From: Gossypium raimondii | Lineage: Eukaryota > Streptophyta > Magnoliopsida > Malvales > Malvaceae | NCBI RefSeq assembly: GCF_025698545.1 | Contig: NC_068569.1 | Span: 7,192,001 to 7,256,000, forward strand | Length of the DNA: 64,000 nucleotides | Reading direction: 5' to 3' | Part shown: piece after piece, positions 51,921 through 63,052 of the stretch | Position numbering within the stretch: the first letter of the stretch is position 1 | Layout of the letters: every line of letters starts with the position of its first letter | Position numbers and translations under genes: made by a program | Notes under the pieces: model-generated | What the model saw: the letters and a program-made list of their open reading frames with translations, nothing else | What the model was told of the DNA's origin: nothing | Database searches by the model: none

Positions 51921-53995
51921 CGGAACTCTGGCATATTGTTTTTGCCGTTTTTTCCCAATCACCTGTGTAACATAGCAATGAAGCTCCTCAGAGGTTTGAG
52001 GAACGTAGTTATGAAGATGTAGTGGGTGGTGAGGGAAGTGTAAAGGTGTAAAAGTTGGTACATGTTTATTATAAATTGTCATAGAAGTTGTAATTTTGCT
52101 ACTAGTAAATGGCAATTATTCTTTTGGAAAAAGGGTCTTGTTCACCATTATCGCCCACTATAACTTTATTTAAAAAAACCCTGTGGCTGTGGTGTTGGCA
52201 AACACTACTAGAGCATCTGTTCCTTTTTGCTTCATTCTTTTAGTAAACAATTCAATATTGGAAAATTGGGATTGTTACTCAACAAAAATACTTGGCTTTT
52301 GACTTGTTTTTATACCATTTTCTCCCCCTTTTCTGGTTTAATTGGGTGATTAAAAGCTTGGAAGCATTTCTGGGGAATCTAACTGACAAAATATTGAAAT
52401 TGATTCGTCTTACATTAAAGCCATCATCAATCTTCTACTAAAAACTACAATTCAAAACACAGCTGCTTGACCAAACTTTTTCAACCATATTGTTTTAGCT
52501 GCAAAAGAAACTAAAATGTAAAAACCTTTCCCATGCCTTGTATTATGTCAAGCAGCGACAGCCATTCGGTCAATATGAACTATGAAGTGCTAACCCTTTA
52601 CGCTTATTTATTGATGTAAGGTCAAACTCTTGAATGAACCTACACCAACCCAAGCCTCAACTAAACCCACCAACTCCCTCTCATTTTTGAGTTATGATGA
52701 TTTCAGTTGCAAGTTAATCAGGTCAAATAGAAGACAAGTAAAACTTAAGGGGGAGGAGACTATTCCTCTTCCTCAAAAAGTAGAAGAAAATGAACAAAAT
52801 GGATAAACACCGGTAATGATGTATGTCAATGGCTCACTCTACGTAGCACAATAACAGCCCGGGGATGAGGTTTGCAGGAGACCCTACTTCACTAAAATTT
52901 TCCCCATATTTCTCATAACTGCTAACTACTTTCGGGATCATTAGAGTTTTTTTTTATAAAAGCCTGTCATTTTCTATTAATTTTTCTGACCAAAGATTTC
53001 AGTCATTGTGGCTTTTATAAATTGAAAGCCTATCCCGAGCCCTTTCTTGGTTGCTAGGTCAGAAACTTTCGGCTGTCAGCCGTTGTAAGAAAACTGTGCC
53101 TGAGCTATGAATCTGACTTACACCAATCTAATTTGAAAACATGTTTGCTCATCGGCTTCGGTCTTCTTTTAGATTATTCATTTTCACTGGCTCATTGGAC
53201 CTATTGATTTGTGCTCCGAAAACCAAGCCCATCCACATTTGGGTTGGGGCCGATATGATTGATAATTAAAATAAGAGAAAGAAGGGTTAGCCGTTGTTTG
53301 ATAAACAGGAAAATTAGCATTGAATTTTTTAAGTATTCAAATTATATTAAAAATTTTCATAAATTAGTAAAAATTAAATAATAAATATAATTATATGACT
53401 TGATAAAAATAAATTTAAAACTATTTATTTATCAACATAAAATTTCATACTATTCTGGACAATTTTGGAAAAGAATAAATATGACAACTTGAATATTAAT
53501 TTATTTAAATATATTTAAAAATAAATTCAACTTTAACTATCACTTATCTCACAGATCCGTTTGCTGTTGACATTTTCTTCAAAATGAACCCTTCTAATTA
53601 AATGATAACTAAAGACTTTAAAGTCGAAGCACATTACTTGATGTTAAGTTTGGTTGCAAAATTGTACCCAAAGTAAAAATCATATAGTAAGAATCATGTT
53701 AGAAATTTTGCAAATCTCATTTATTACTAGGATTTTTTTAAATGACCAGGGAACATGCACAATTGATGTGATTTTACCCTTTATATAGTAAAAATCATAG
53801 TTTTGATGTTGGAAGATATGAAGTTTTGTGAAAACCTTGGCTTTCGTATTCTTCTATCTTCTAAAATATAGACAATCTAATATTTTCGTTTTCAACTCTC
53901 ATATATCAAATTACATATATAAAATTTTGGAATACAAAAGTGATATGAAAGTTATTTAAAACAAAATGAAATTAAATTAAAGGAAAAATACAAAA
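51921..53995. other. PP2C 3' region and gene-free DNA
   Basis: The first ~200 bases are the likely PP2C 3' end. No coding similarity was found in the rest, although 52860-53250 is less AT-rich than its surroundings. Confidence 0.5.
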
Positions 53996-53999
53996 AAAC

Positions 54000-54241
54000 T
54001 AACACAAAATTATTAGTCATATATTAGATATTCTAGACTACAGTGGTATTTCAGTTCCTGGAAGTAGTGAAACTTACCTGTACCTAGCAACAGTACTACC
54101 TTTTGCATATTAAAAAAAACCTAACAAATATTATTAGTCATATATTAGATACTCTAGATTATAGTGGTATTTCAGTTCCTGGAAGTAGTGAAACTTACCT
54201 GTACCTAGCAACAGTACTGCCTTTTACATATTCAAAAGCAA
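54000..54241 (+). repeat. Two tandem copies of a 121-bp unit
   Basis: The unit (tattagtcatatattagata, then 'gtggtatttcagttcctgga') occurs from 54000 to 54120 and again from 54121 to 54241, with only a handful of differences. It lies 400-640 bases upstream of the ENTH gene start, so it may sit in or near its promoter. Confidence 0.95.
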
Positions 54242-54641
54242 AACATCCGCCGCTCAACCTCGTGCAGATCTCGACTTTACCTCCATAGTTGATTAATCCA
54301 TTCTACAAAAACTCCAAACTTTAAGGTGAATTTTGTACAGCAATTATTTTCCCTGTTTATGGGCAACTAATACATTACAAATTCCACGTAAAACCACCAT
54401 TGAGATGATCTCACAATCTAAACTATCCATTTCCTTTCCACCTATAGTGCTTGTTTTTGCTATATATTTGGTGTAGTTTCCGATATTTCATTGAATTTCT
54501 TTATCCTGATGGTTATATAAAGTCTACGCACATCCAAAATCTTGATCTAGATTATAGATTTTCATCCAACTTTTCCTCTTATTTCTTATCATTGATCATG
54601 TCTAGAGTCCAACTTAAGCAGTAGCAAGCTAGCAGCCAAAA

Positions 54642-55693
54642 ATGGGTTCTCCTTTCTTCCATGAATTCAAGAAACAAGCTTCATTTTTTCTCAAGGAAAA
54701 GATTAGAACTGTTCGGTTAGCTTTAATTGATGTTACTCCTGCTCAGCTGTAAGTTTTCTTTTCTTTTAAATATTTCTTGTCTTTGGCATATTAAATCCAA
54801 GATATAGTTTTGATTTTGTTTGTATTTCCTCTGGGTTCATTTTATTGTTTACGGTAGATTGACTGAAGAAGTTACAAATGGGAATACATGGACACCAGAC
54901 ACCAGTACCCTGGGTTCTATTTCAAGGGCTGCTTTCGAATTAGATGATTACTGGAGAATTGTTGAGATTTTACACAATAAGTTTGTGTTTTATAAACTAT
55001 CTATCTTTAATTCATTTTCTTTAGTTTGTGTTTTATGTGATATTCCATTTGATTTTTTGCTTTGTATGAAATCAGATTGGAGAAATTCGAAAGAAAGAAT
55101 TGGAGAATCTCTTACAATTCTCTGATAGTTCTTGAGCATTTGTTGACTCATGGACCAGAGAGTACATTAGAAACAAATCAGAGAGGATACTGAAATTGCT
55201 TCAGAAAGGACCTGCTTTGAAAGAAGAGAGAGCCCGAGCTCGGAAGCTGACAAGAGGGATCCAAGGTTTTGGGAGTTTCAGCTATAGATCCTCGTCAGAA
55301 CAAGGAAATTTAAAGGATTCATCATATGGAAGAAGTAATTCTGACTTTAACCATCATGAAACTGACAATTCAAAGCACTACAATGACAACGCACCTTTTG
55401 AGGTAGGAAACAAATATAAGAATTTCAAGTCTTGGAGCTGTTTCAATGAAGGACATGGGGTCGAAAAACCTGAAATCCAAACAAGTTTCAAAGAAAACAT
55501 GGCTGTTATCAAGGAACAATTTCATAATTGGACTGCAATTGCAGAGTCTAACCCACTTTTGGGCAGAGAAAACAATGAACTGAGGAGAGGAATAATGATA
55601 GAAGATGATGTTCACCACCCTTTCAACAGCCATGAGAATCAAACTGCTTCTTCAATGCTCCTTCCTAGAAATGGCATTGTTCAAGGATGTTGA
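54642..55693 (+). pseudogene. ENTH/epsin-like gene with internal deletion
   Basis: Related to plant ENTH-domain proteins such as Arabidopsis At3g46540, putative clathrin-adaptor-type lipid-binding proteins. Exons 54642-54748 and 54858-54980 and a third exon from 55076 read MGSPFFHEFKKQASFFLKEK, then LTEEVTNGNTWTPDTSTLG and ELDDYWRIVEILH, and KLEKFERKNWRISYNSLIVL with EHLLTHGPE. At that point (about 55160) the family normally has roughly 35 more residues (around a FQYIDEKGFNWG-type motif). Here they are missing, and the frame runs to a TGA at 55191 after only 115 residues. The remainder is intact in another frame, from RNKSERILKLLQKG through KLTRGIQGFGSF to the stop at 55693. The gap between the two halves is too short for an intron. 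A non-multiple-of-three deletion of roughly 100 bases explains it. The other exons and splice sites look healthy, so the loss may be recent; an assembly error is possible. Confidence 0.75.
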
Positions 55694-56212
55694 GAGATTT
55701 TATGGATTTTTATGCTATAAATTTTCCCTACTAAGGTTTTTACCAGTGTTTTTACACCTTGTACATATGGCATCAAATTAAGCATCCATGGTTTTTTGCT
55801 CCTCAGGATATAAAAATCTTTACTTGTTCTTGAAGCTAGATATCTAAACAGAAAATTTTAGGTTAATTTCTTTTTTACCTTTTGGAAGAGTAGAAGCTTC
55901 AAATTTATATGTTTAATTCAACGTAAGGTTTTTGATTGTCTGGTTTAAAAAGAAAAAGTATTTAGTTATTTATCTACAGATGAAGCGATTGCTTGATCAA
56001 ATATGTATTTGGAAAGTCTCATTTTAGTATTACTATATGTTTGAGAGTGAAAACGGGAAGCGTGACGGAAAATATACCAAACCCAACTATATATGGCTAA
56101 AGTGCCTTTGAAGAAGCAGAAGAAGCTAATTTCCGAAATTAGTACTGGCTATGTGAATGGTAAAAGCATAGAGTAAGCTACGTGAATGGACTCCATGCAG
56201 CAAGCATCAGAA

Positions 56213-57032
56213 GAAGATAATACCTGCTCGAAAGTACTGAGAGATACTAAGATGGATCCTCCAATCCAGAAGCAATATTCCTTTCTGGTGGAAGCCACCG
56301 CCTTAATTTTTATGCTTAGGCCGTGACTTCCTTTCTCATTCTGTCTGCAATTCCTCGGAACATAGTGGATCCACCACTGAGAACAATGTCTCCATACAAT
56401 CCTTCTTGATATCAACATTCCTTTCTGGTGAAAACAGTTAGTCGAATGAAAAATGAGCAGAGAAAACGCATAGTACATAAGAACTGATCCTAGTATTTAA
56501 CTAAAAATTATGGTGTTGGATTTATAATATGGAGAAATTGCAACTAACTTGAGGTAACCGCTTGGATAGTAACTTACATGACAGGAGCATTGAAGGTGGT
56601 CTCAAACATGATTTGGGCCATTTTCATGCTGTTGGCTTTCAGGTTGACAGGAAGAAAAGGGTATTCTTCTGTAACCCCATGGAGTTAATTGTAGAAGGTA
56701 CGGTGCCAAATGTTTTCCATATCATCCCAGTTATTAACAATACCTTGTTCAATAGGATATTTACTTGGATTGAGCCTCATCAGCAACATATGCATCTTTC
56801 TGACAGATGAACACCCGTGTGTCATGCACGACCCAATGCCAGGGAACTCGGCTCTTGGAGCATCGTCTCACAAAATCCAGCCTAAAAAGAGGAAAATGTA
56901 TCGCAGAAAAAATAACATATACGAATCTAAAACAAAACTCTTAGAGCACCACCAGATAACTTGTTATCTTAACCATTCCGGTTCCGTTATCACATCAAAA
57001 TACAAGTAGCTGAATATCCTCACCTTTTGATC
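56213..57032 (-). pseudogene. Actin pseudogene, introns retained
   Basis: Degenerate copy of a plant actin gene. On the - strand, 57031-56968 encodes GEDIQ...CDNGTGMVK with an in-frame stop, ending at the usual first coding intron position. From about 56879 follow AGF...DDAP-like sequence and then [20 protein letters not shown], then LKANSMKMAQIMFETTFNAP. A large middle part of actin (roughly residues 125-285) is absent. Then [18 protein letters not shown] and [15 protein letters not shown] lead, after frame changes, to WIGGSILVSLSTFEQ at the position of actin's last intron. The final exon is missing, and the start codon appears lost. Retained introns show it arose by DNA duplication, not by retrocopying. 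The upstream region to about 57900 may be its old leader and leader intron. Confidence 0.85.
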
Positions 57033-57351
57033 CTGTATCACCAGTTAAAACCAAACATCACAACATTAAGGAAAGTAAACCCTTAGGCCAATAAGCATGA
57101 TTTTTTGTTAAAGGAAAATTTATTAATTCGGATCATACAATTTAAAAAAAAACAAAAAAACAACCAAACCCTTTGTAGGCGGTAAAAGACAAACTCAATC
57201 AACACAACAAGAAGTTTTTTTACAAGTATACTATCAAAAGAAAACACAAAAAGGAAATTGGATAAGTGTTATACCTTGTAGTCTAGTTAATGAAAAAGGA
57301 AAATAAAACAAAAAAACTAACTCATGGAACCTTAATGAAAAAGAAACCATT

Positions 57352-57669
57352 AACCATTCTAGATCGAAAACTTAGAAGCTAAGAATCATAAAGTATACAC
57401 AGATTCCAAACAAGGACCAGAAAAATGAATTAAACTGTGAACGGATACATAAATTCCTACAAAATATTTGCAATGCTAATCAAAATCGGATAAGATCAAC
57501 AATGTTCATAAACCATCCAGGATCAAAACACGAGAAGCTAAAGAATCATAAATTATCCAAATGTTACAGGAGCTATTAAAATGAATTAAACTGAGGATGG
57601 ATAAATAAAATCCTAGAATCTAATAACAATTCCAATCAAAATCAGATAAGATCAACGAAACGTAATATT
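57352..57669 (-). repeat. Diverged tandem duplication, period about 159 bp
   Basis: Copies starting at 57352 and 57511 share 'aaccatt/ccagatc', 'agaagctaa', 'gaatcataaa', 'aatgaattaaactg' and 'aatcaaaatc.gataagatca'. They lie upstream of the actin pseudogene, probably in its former leader intron. Confidence 0.75.
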
Positions 57670-57699
57670 ACATAATAAAACGAAAAAATGATATACTCA

Positions 57700-58110
57700 C
57701 ATCTTGTATACTCTCTTTTTTTTTTTCCTTTTCCTTATAATTTCTCAGGAACCAAACAGAAGTGAAAGAGAAATCACCCGCCACAAAAGCAACTGGAAAT
57801 TAGGAGACGAAAGGAAAACTAGAGCAAGATAACCTCTCCGCTGCCCGCCCTTTGAGTTCTAAAAGGACAAACGAAAAAGAAAAAAGAGCTAAAAAAGGTC
57901 AAACGTTTTTTAAATTTAAAGCGCGAATCGGAAAATTTTTTGTTTTCTAATATTTACCTGGTCCTTCGGTTGTATGCTCCTTTCCAGGTTAAGGAGCGCT
58001 TCAAAGTCCAAACCCGTAAAACCGGTGTCCCATCCATCTTTAAAAGAAAAGAGTGTCTCGTACGTACGTACATACATACATACGTACTTCATCTACCATG
58101 TATTTATTAA
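57700..58110. other. Possible old actin leader region and microsatellite
   Basis: A pyrimidine run and C/A-rich sequence at 57710-57860 could be the decayed first exon of the actin copy, but this is not provable by eye. A CGTA/CATA tetranucleotide microsatellite occupies about 58060-58087. Confidence 0.35.
58060..58087 (+). repeat. GTAC/CATA tetranucleotide microsatellite
   Basis: Seven four-base units switching from cgta to cata and back. Confidence 0.85.
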
Positions 58111-58114
58111 CAAG

Positions 58115-58770
58115 TGTTTATGGGTCGAATTGAGTTTGGGCCGAGCTATTAAGATTAATTTTTTTAATTTAAATTCGGCCCCAAAAATAAATTTACTTTT
58201 CACTCAAGTCCAATTCAATTTTTAAAAAATAATTTGGATCCACCCAAGTTGCTCAAATTTAATTTTTATATTAGTTTTTATTTAAAAATATTTTTTAAAT
58301 ATAATAACTAAATGCATTAAAAACGTTTAACACATTAAAAATAAATTTAAAATTTATATAAAAATATTTTGATAAATATAATAAATGTTTTATTATATTA
58401 AAATATATATTTTATAGTATTAAATATAATTTTATATTTTTATATTTTGGGTTGAGTTATTTAGTTGGGTAATTTTTTTAGATTTTGGGTAATAGATTTA
58501 ATTGTTATTGGATTAGTGATTTAATATACATATAATTATTATTTAACATATATAATTAATATAATAATTTTTATAACATAATATATTCAAATCGAGTCGG
58601 CTTGGACCAAAAAATTTACCCAACATTCAGCCCATATGGAAAAAAACTTACTTTAAATTTTACCCAAATCTATTTTTTAGGTCTCGTATTTTATACAAAC
58701 TTATAATTTTTTGAACGTACCTTTGAGCTTAGTTGGGTGACTCGATCCATGAGTAAACCTAGACATAATA
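58115..58770. repeat. Dispersed repeat remnants
   Basis: GC-richer phrases flank a very AT-rich centre: 'gtcgaattgagtttgggcc' at the left, and 'gagtcggcttggacc' and 'gttgggtgactcgatccatg' at the right. This is the style of common dispersed plant repeats, but the two sides match each other only weakly. Confidence 0.4.
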
Positions 58771-58814
58771 TTCCAAAAAAAAGTTATATTTAACTTATCA
58801 AGTCATTGATTTAT

Positions 58815-58973
58815 GGTGAGTTTGGATGAACTGTGCGTTTACCTACGGTTAGTGTAAAAATAGCAGTGACAATGAGATTAAATACTGTGGCGACACTGTA
58901 GCAACACTGTAGCGTAAGACAAAAAGTAAGCTAAACACACTGCACCGCACCTAGTCGCCCATCCAAACCCACC
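58815..58973. mobile_element. hAT-like MITE
   Basis: The left end 'gagtttggatgaactgtgcg' pairs with the right end 'gtcgcccatccaaaccca' as an imperfect inverted repeat. The internal 'gcgacactgtag' and 'aaaaagtaagctaaac' phrases match a short MITE type I recall as abundant in cotton. It is non-coding, about 160 bp. Confidence 0.65.
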
Positions 58974-59410
58974 CTTAAGCAGGGATGATCGCGTTTAGGA
59001 GAGACACAATTAGGTAAAATATATTTTTGGTTAAATAAATAAAGTTCGAATATTTTAAATGAGAGTTTTATTAATTTCATGTAAAAACACTCTCATAATA
59101 ATAAAAATAAATAATGATAGATTTTGGGGCCAGTGGGTTTGTCATAATGATCAACAAGACAACTATATTCATATTGATTCAACCGAAAAGATATTCGCCA
59201 TCCTAATTTAAACCTTTTATATTTCTTAATCATCTTTTTATATCTTAAAATAGAGAAGAAGAAATATTTTATCCATTTTTTCTGCAAGCCAATATGGCAG
59301 AATCATAGCCAATAAACTTTATGATGCAAAACAACAAAGAGTTGGTTGATTCCAATTACTACATAACTGCACTGAAAATAAATCATCCTACATACTTTTA
59401 AAATAATTTT

Positions 59411-59448
59411 TTTCTCACGCTACAGTGTCGCCACAATATCTAATCTCG
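59411..59448 (-). mobile_element. Fragment of the same MITE type
   Basis: Read on the - strand, 'gagattagatattgtggcga' and 'cactgtagcgtgag' match the interior of the element at 58815-58973. The rest of the copy is not visible, and the GGCCCGG-rich foldback begins immediately next to it. Confidence 0.6.
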
Positions 59449-59765
59449 GGTAAAAATATAGGCCCGAAATATGGACTTGGGCAAAAAACGAGGCCCGCTT
59501 AAAAACGAGCCGGGCCTTGGGCATCACTTTTTTAGCCCCGGGCCCGGTCCGGCCCGAATATAATAAATATATATTTTTAATTTTTAATTTTAAAATACTT
59601 TTAAAATAATTTTTTTATTTTTAAAATATTTTTAATGTTTATTTTAAAAATGGGCCGGGCCAGATTTATGATATTTCCCGGGCCGGGCCTGGGCAAAAAT
59701 TTCAAGTTCATATTTCGGCCCGAATCCGGCCCGGCCCTGCCCTTGGACAGGTCTAGGTGGACCCT
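59449..59765. mobile_element. GGCCCGG-rich foldback repeat
   Basis: The left arm ('aggcccgaaatatggacttg', 'gagccgggccttgggcatc', 'gggcccggtccggcccgaat') is matched inverted by the right arm ('gggccgggcctgggcaaaa', 'aagttcatatttcggcccga'). An AT-rich spacer lies between. It stands out strongly in base composition from its surroundings and has no coding capacity. Confidence 0.75.
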
Positions 59766-61150
59766 GATACATCCCATTTTTCTGTTTTTTTTTTTTTTAA
59801 AAACTCAGATATGGCTTTCTTTTGGGGCATGACATCGAAGATACAATGAAAACGGCAGCCCATTGGGTTCCTTGAGGCCCACATCTTGTGGCCCCTTCAA
59901 GTTGAAAAGCTTGGGCTGACTCTACTGTTTGTGGACCAAAGGAAAAGCTATAATCTAATTTATATGTTGTTAGATTATGTTAGAAAACGTTTTATGTAAT
60001 TTTTTTTAAAGTTATTCAATAATGATTACAATTAGGGTGGTAAAAGATTTACATATAAATTTTATTAAATACTCGTTTCATCATTGGGTAAGTAATTTTC
60101 AATTATTTTATTTTAAAATTATATAAAAATACAAAAAAAAATATTAACCCCAGCAAACCAAAAATTCTATAATAAGAGTACATATAATGTTAATATATTT
60201 CCCTATTGTAGAAGTTGTCCCTTTGCTCTTCCATTGTCTCGTTATTAAGTTCTTACATGACCATTTTGCCTTGATATTTTTGCAACGTGCCTTTTTCACC
60301 GAGTGGCAAGTGATACCCTTCTTCATATTATTTATTTTTATAGTTCTTCATATTAATTTTTAAATGCGAAAGTATAAACAAAATTTGGACAATTAAAGAA
60401 TGTCTTAACTCTAATAATAATCTTTTTACTTCAAAATCTAGTTCTCAGTCTTCAATAATGGGAAAACAAAATCAAACAGATACAATTAATTTTATCTGGT
60501 TTACTAAAGTTTTACTCGTTTTGGGTCACATATGCGAATATATTAAAATCTATTTAAGTATTAATATAAAGCTGAGTATTTAAAATTATGGTGTTTCAGC
60601 TTTTAGGTTTTAATTTCACCGTTTGTAAAATTTTATTATTTTATATAAAACATATATTATAATATTTTTTAGCTAAGATGATGGTAGTATGGAAAAGATT
60701 TTACAGTCTTCAAAGAAAAGAAGGTAGTTAATAGCTAGTTGGGTATAAAAGTAATTTTGTGAAGGACAACATCTGAAGTTCTCCTGGACATTGGCTTTTG
60801 ATTAGTTTATTTTTCTCAAAGCTCATAATGATTTTGTTTTTCTTTTTCTCAGTCAACAAAACGAATGAGAATAAAGGAAGAAGGGGAAAAGAAACCCTTC
60901 CATTTGATAAGACTCCTTTTTCATTCCATTCTTTTGACCATCTTCAGCTTGTTTTTAATCTGACCTCCCAGTTTCCACTCTATTTCATGACATGTAACCA
61001 ATATTGTTCTTCAATGCCGCTATTACATATGAAAGTTATGAACATCTATAACTAGTTTATCTCCATTTGCTCAACTTCCACGCTTCCTTTTTTGCTTAAG
61101 AACAATAAAAAACACAAACATCCAACTTCAAAAGTACTTTAGCTTGGCAG
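59766..61150. other. Intergenic DNA upstream of the At3g17950-like gene
   Basis: AT-rich with no recognisable gene. The last ~350 bases are likely promoter and leader for the next gene. Confidence 0.5.
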
Positions 61151-61154
61151 ATAC

Positions 61155-63052
61155 ATGGCAATACAGGTAATGACCGTCTTCACTCTAGTCCTTGTGGATT
61201 GCCCCTGATTATATATATATTTTCTATCTTAAAATTGAGGGTCACCTTGCTTTCTTCTCATAAGTTCTCTGATTGTGTCCGGTTCTTGTTTGTCGTATTG
61301 CCTTTTGTTTCTCATGACAGTACAGTTATGCTAAGTTCATCTTTTTTTTCTTTGCATTTTATTGACAGTGATGTTCCTTGATCGGTGGGTACTGAATTAG
61401 GTTTCTGATTTGATTTGATTTGATTTGATTGAAGGAAGGAGGTTGGCCGCTGGGATTGCAGCCCCTGAATGTGAGACTTGGATTGGCTAGAAACCATGAT
61501 TACTCTGGCTCAATTTCATTCAACACTACACTCACTGCTTCTCCAACTTCCTCTGCAGATTCCTCTTCTGATCTAGACACACAGGTCAGTGACTCAGTCG
61601 TAATCGCAGCATTTTAGTTCAAATATTTCCCCTATATTTCTTACATTTTCCATGCTCCTGCATTGACAATTATCTTTTTTTTAACCCCCCCTTTTTAGTT
61701 TACATATCACCATTCATGACTGATGAATTATATGATTGTATTGTACTTAAATAGCCTTTTTTCCCCCGGTTATTGGCCTCCATAACATATAATGCTTTAG
61801 ACCAAGTTTTGGTATATATTTATGAGTAAAGGCTGTTTTAGAGCCCTGTTGTTAGGTTGGCACCTTGAACCTGATTTGGTGTTTTCTAGCTTCTACCATA
61901 GTTTTAATAGTCGGGTGCTATTTGATGATTTCCTTGGGAGTGAGGTCTTCAAGAGCTACCACCACTTAATAATGGCAACAACTGTAGATGCCATTACTTT
62001 TTGTAATGACTGGTGCTGGTGATTACAGATAGTACTGTCAGGTGTGACCACACTGAGCAACACTGCTGCTGGATGCTCCTAGCATATAGAAGTCAGATGG
62101 TACACATTTTAGGCCCTTTATTTCATGAAAGGGTGCCCTAACATTGTTGGTTTAATTCATGTCCTGTTGTCTGGATTTGATGCCATATATCATCCCTATG
62201 TCAACAGATTGGTACAAGTTGTATAAACGTGTAATGATAAGTTTCTATCTGATCGTACAATTGTTCAATAACAGTCTTAAACATGTCACTTAAAGCCCCT
62301 AACGGAGCCTAAAACTCTGCACAACCTCTTAAAGATTCATTAAGATTGCACGTAATAGGATACTAAATTGCTTTGGTTTGGTTCTGGGATGAAAATTTCT
62401 GCTTCTGTAGCAAAATACACTTGGCCTGTTTGATAGCTTTTGAGAAAGAACAACCCTATGCATCTTTCTTCTAGTGATTTTCCACCAATCTAGCAGTGAT
62501 TTCTGTAGATTGATGTATTAGATGATCATTTGTACACTTCATACAAAAGGCATCCATTTCTGGTTCGTTAACTCTTCAATTGCTCGATTTCAGTCGACGG
62601 GGTCCTTTTTTCATGACAAGAGTGTTACACTTGGGAGCCTCATTGGTGTTTCTAGCATTTTGGAATTGTCTAAAAGATCTGTCAAAGGTAGGAAAACCGA
62701 AGCACCCAGAGAAAAAAGAAGCAACAACAATAACAGGTCAAAAGTTGGGCTATTTTCCTTGTGCTCAAGGGATAGTACTGATGCTGAGGATGTTGATGCA
62801 CCATCGCTCGGCCACTTCCTCACAGTGGAAAGGAGGGCCGCCGGTGAATATAGAAGGAACCACAGTCCTACCACTACTGTCTATGGACCGGATGAGCTTG
62901 CCTTGGCTCAGCCTAATTCAGAATCGAACACGCTATTTGTTAATGGCTGCGTCGCTCCTCCTCGAACAAGTTCTAATCACGCTGCAGATGATGATAACAA
63001 TTATGGAGTTCCAGTGCTGTTTTCATGCATGTGTGGACAGCCCTCACTCTAA
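61155..63052 (+). CDS. Plant-specific protein of unknown function, At3g17950-like
   Basis: Small protein resembling Arabidopsis At3g17950, for which I know no established function. Three exons: 61155-61166, 61435-61584 and 62594-63052, all phase 0, giving 206 residues. The first coding exon is only 12 bases (MAIQ). Exon 2 carries the family signature EGGWPLGLQPLN...RLGLARN and a Ser-rich LTASPTSSADSSSDLDTQ. Exon 3 begins STGSFFHDKSVTLGSLIGVS and contains a basic stretch (KRSVKGRKTEAPREKR), SLGHFLTVERRAAGEYRRN, and ends with PVLFSCMCGQPSL. No signal peptide or membrane segment is evident. The Lys/Arg-rich stretch could be a nuclear signal, but this is speculative. Splice sites are GT-AG, and the first intron ends in a GATTT repeat that abuts the acceptor. 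The ~1-kb second intron is AT-rich and unremarkable. Confidence 0.8.
61407..61430 (+). repeat. GATTT pentanucleotide repeat at a 3' splice site
   Basis: Nearly five copies of GATTT end four bases before the exon 2 start (GAAG|GAAGGAGG). The repeat takes the place of the usual polypyrimidine tract. Confidence 0.9.
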
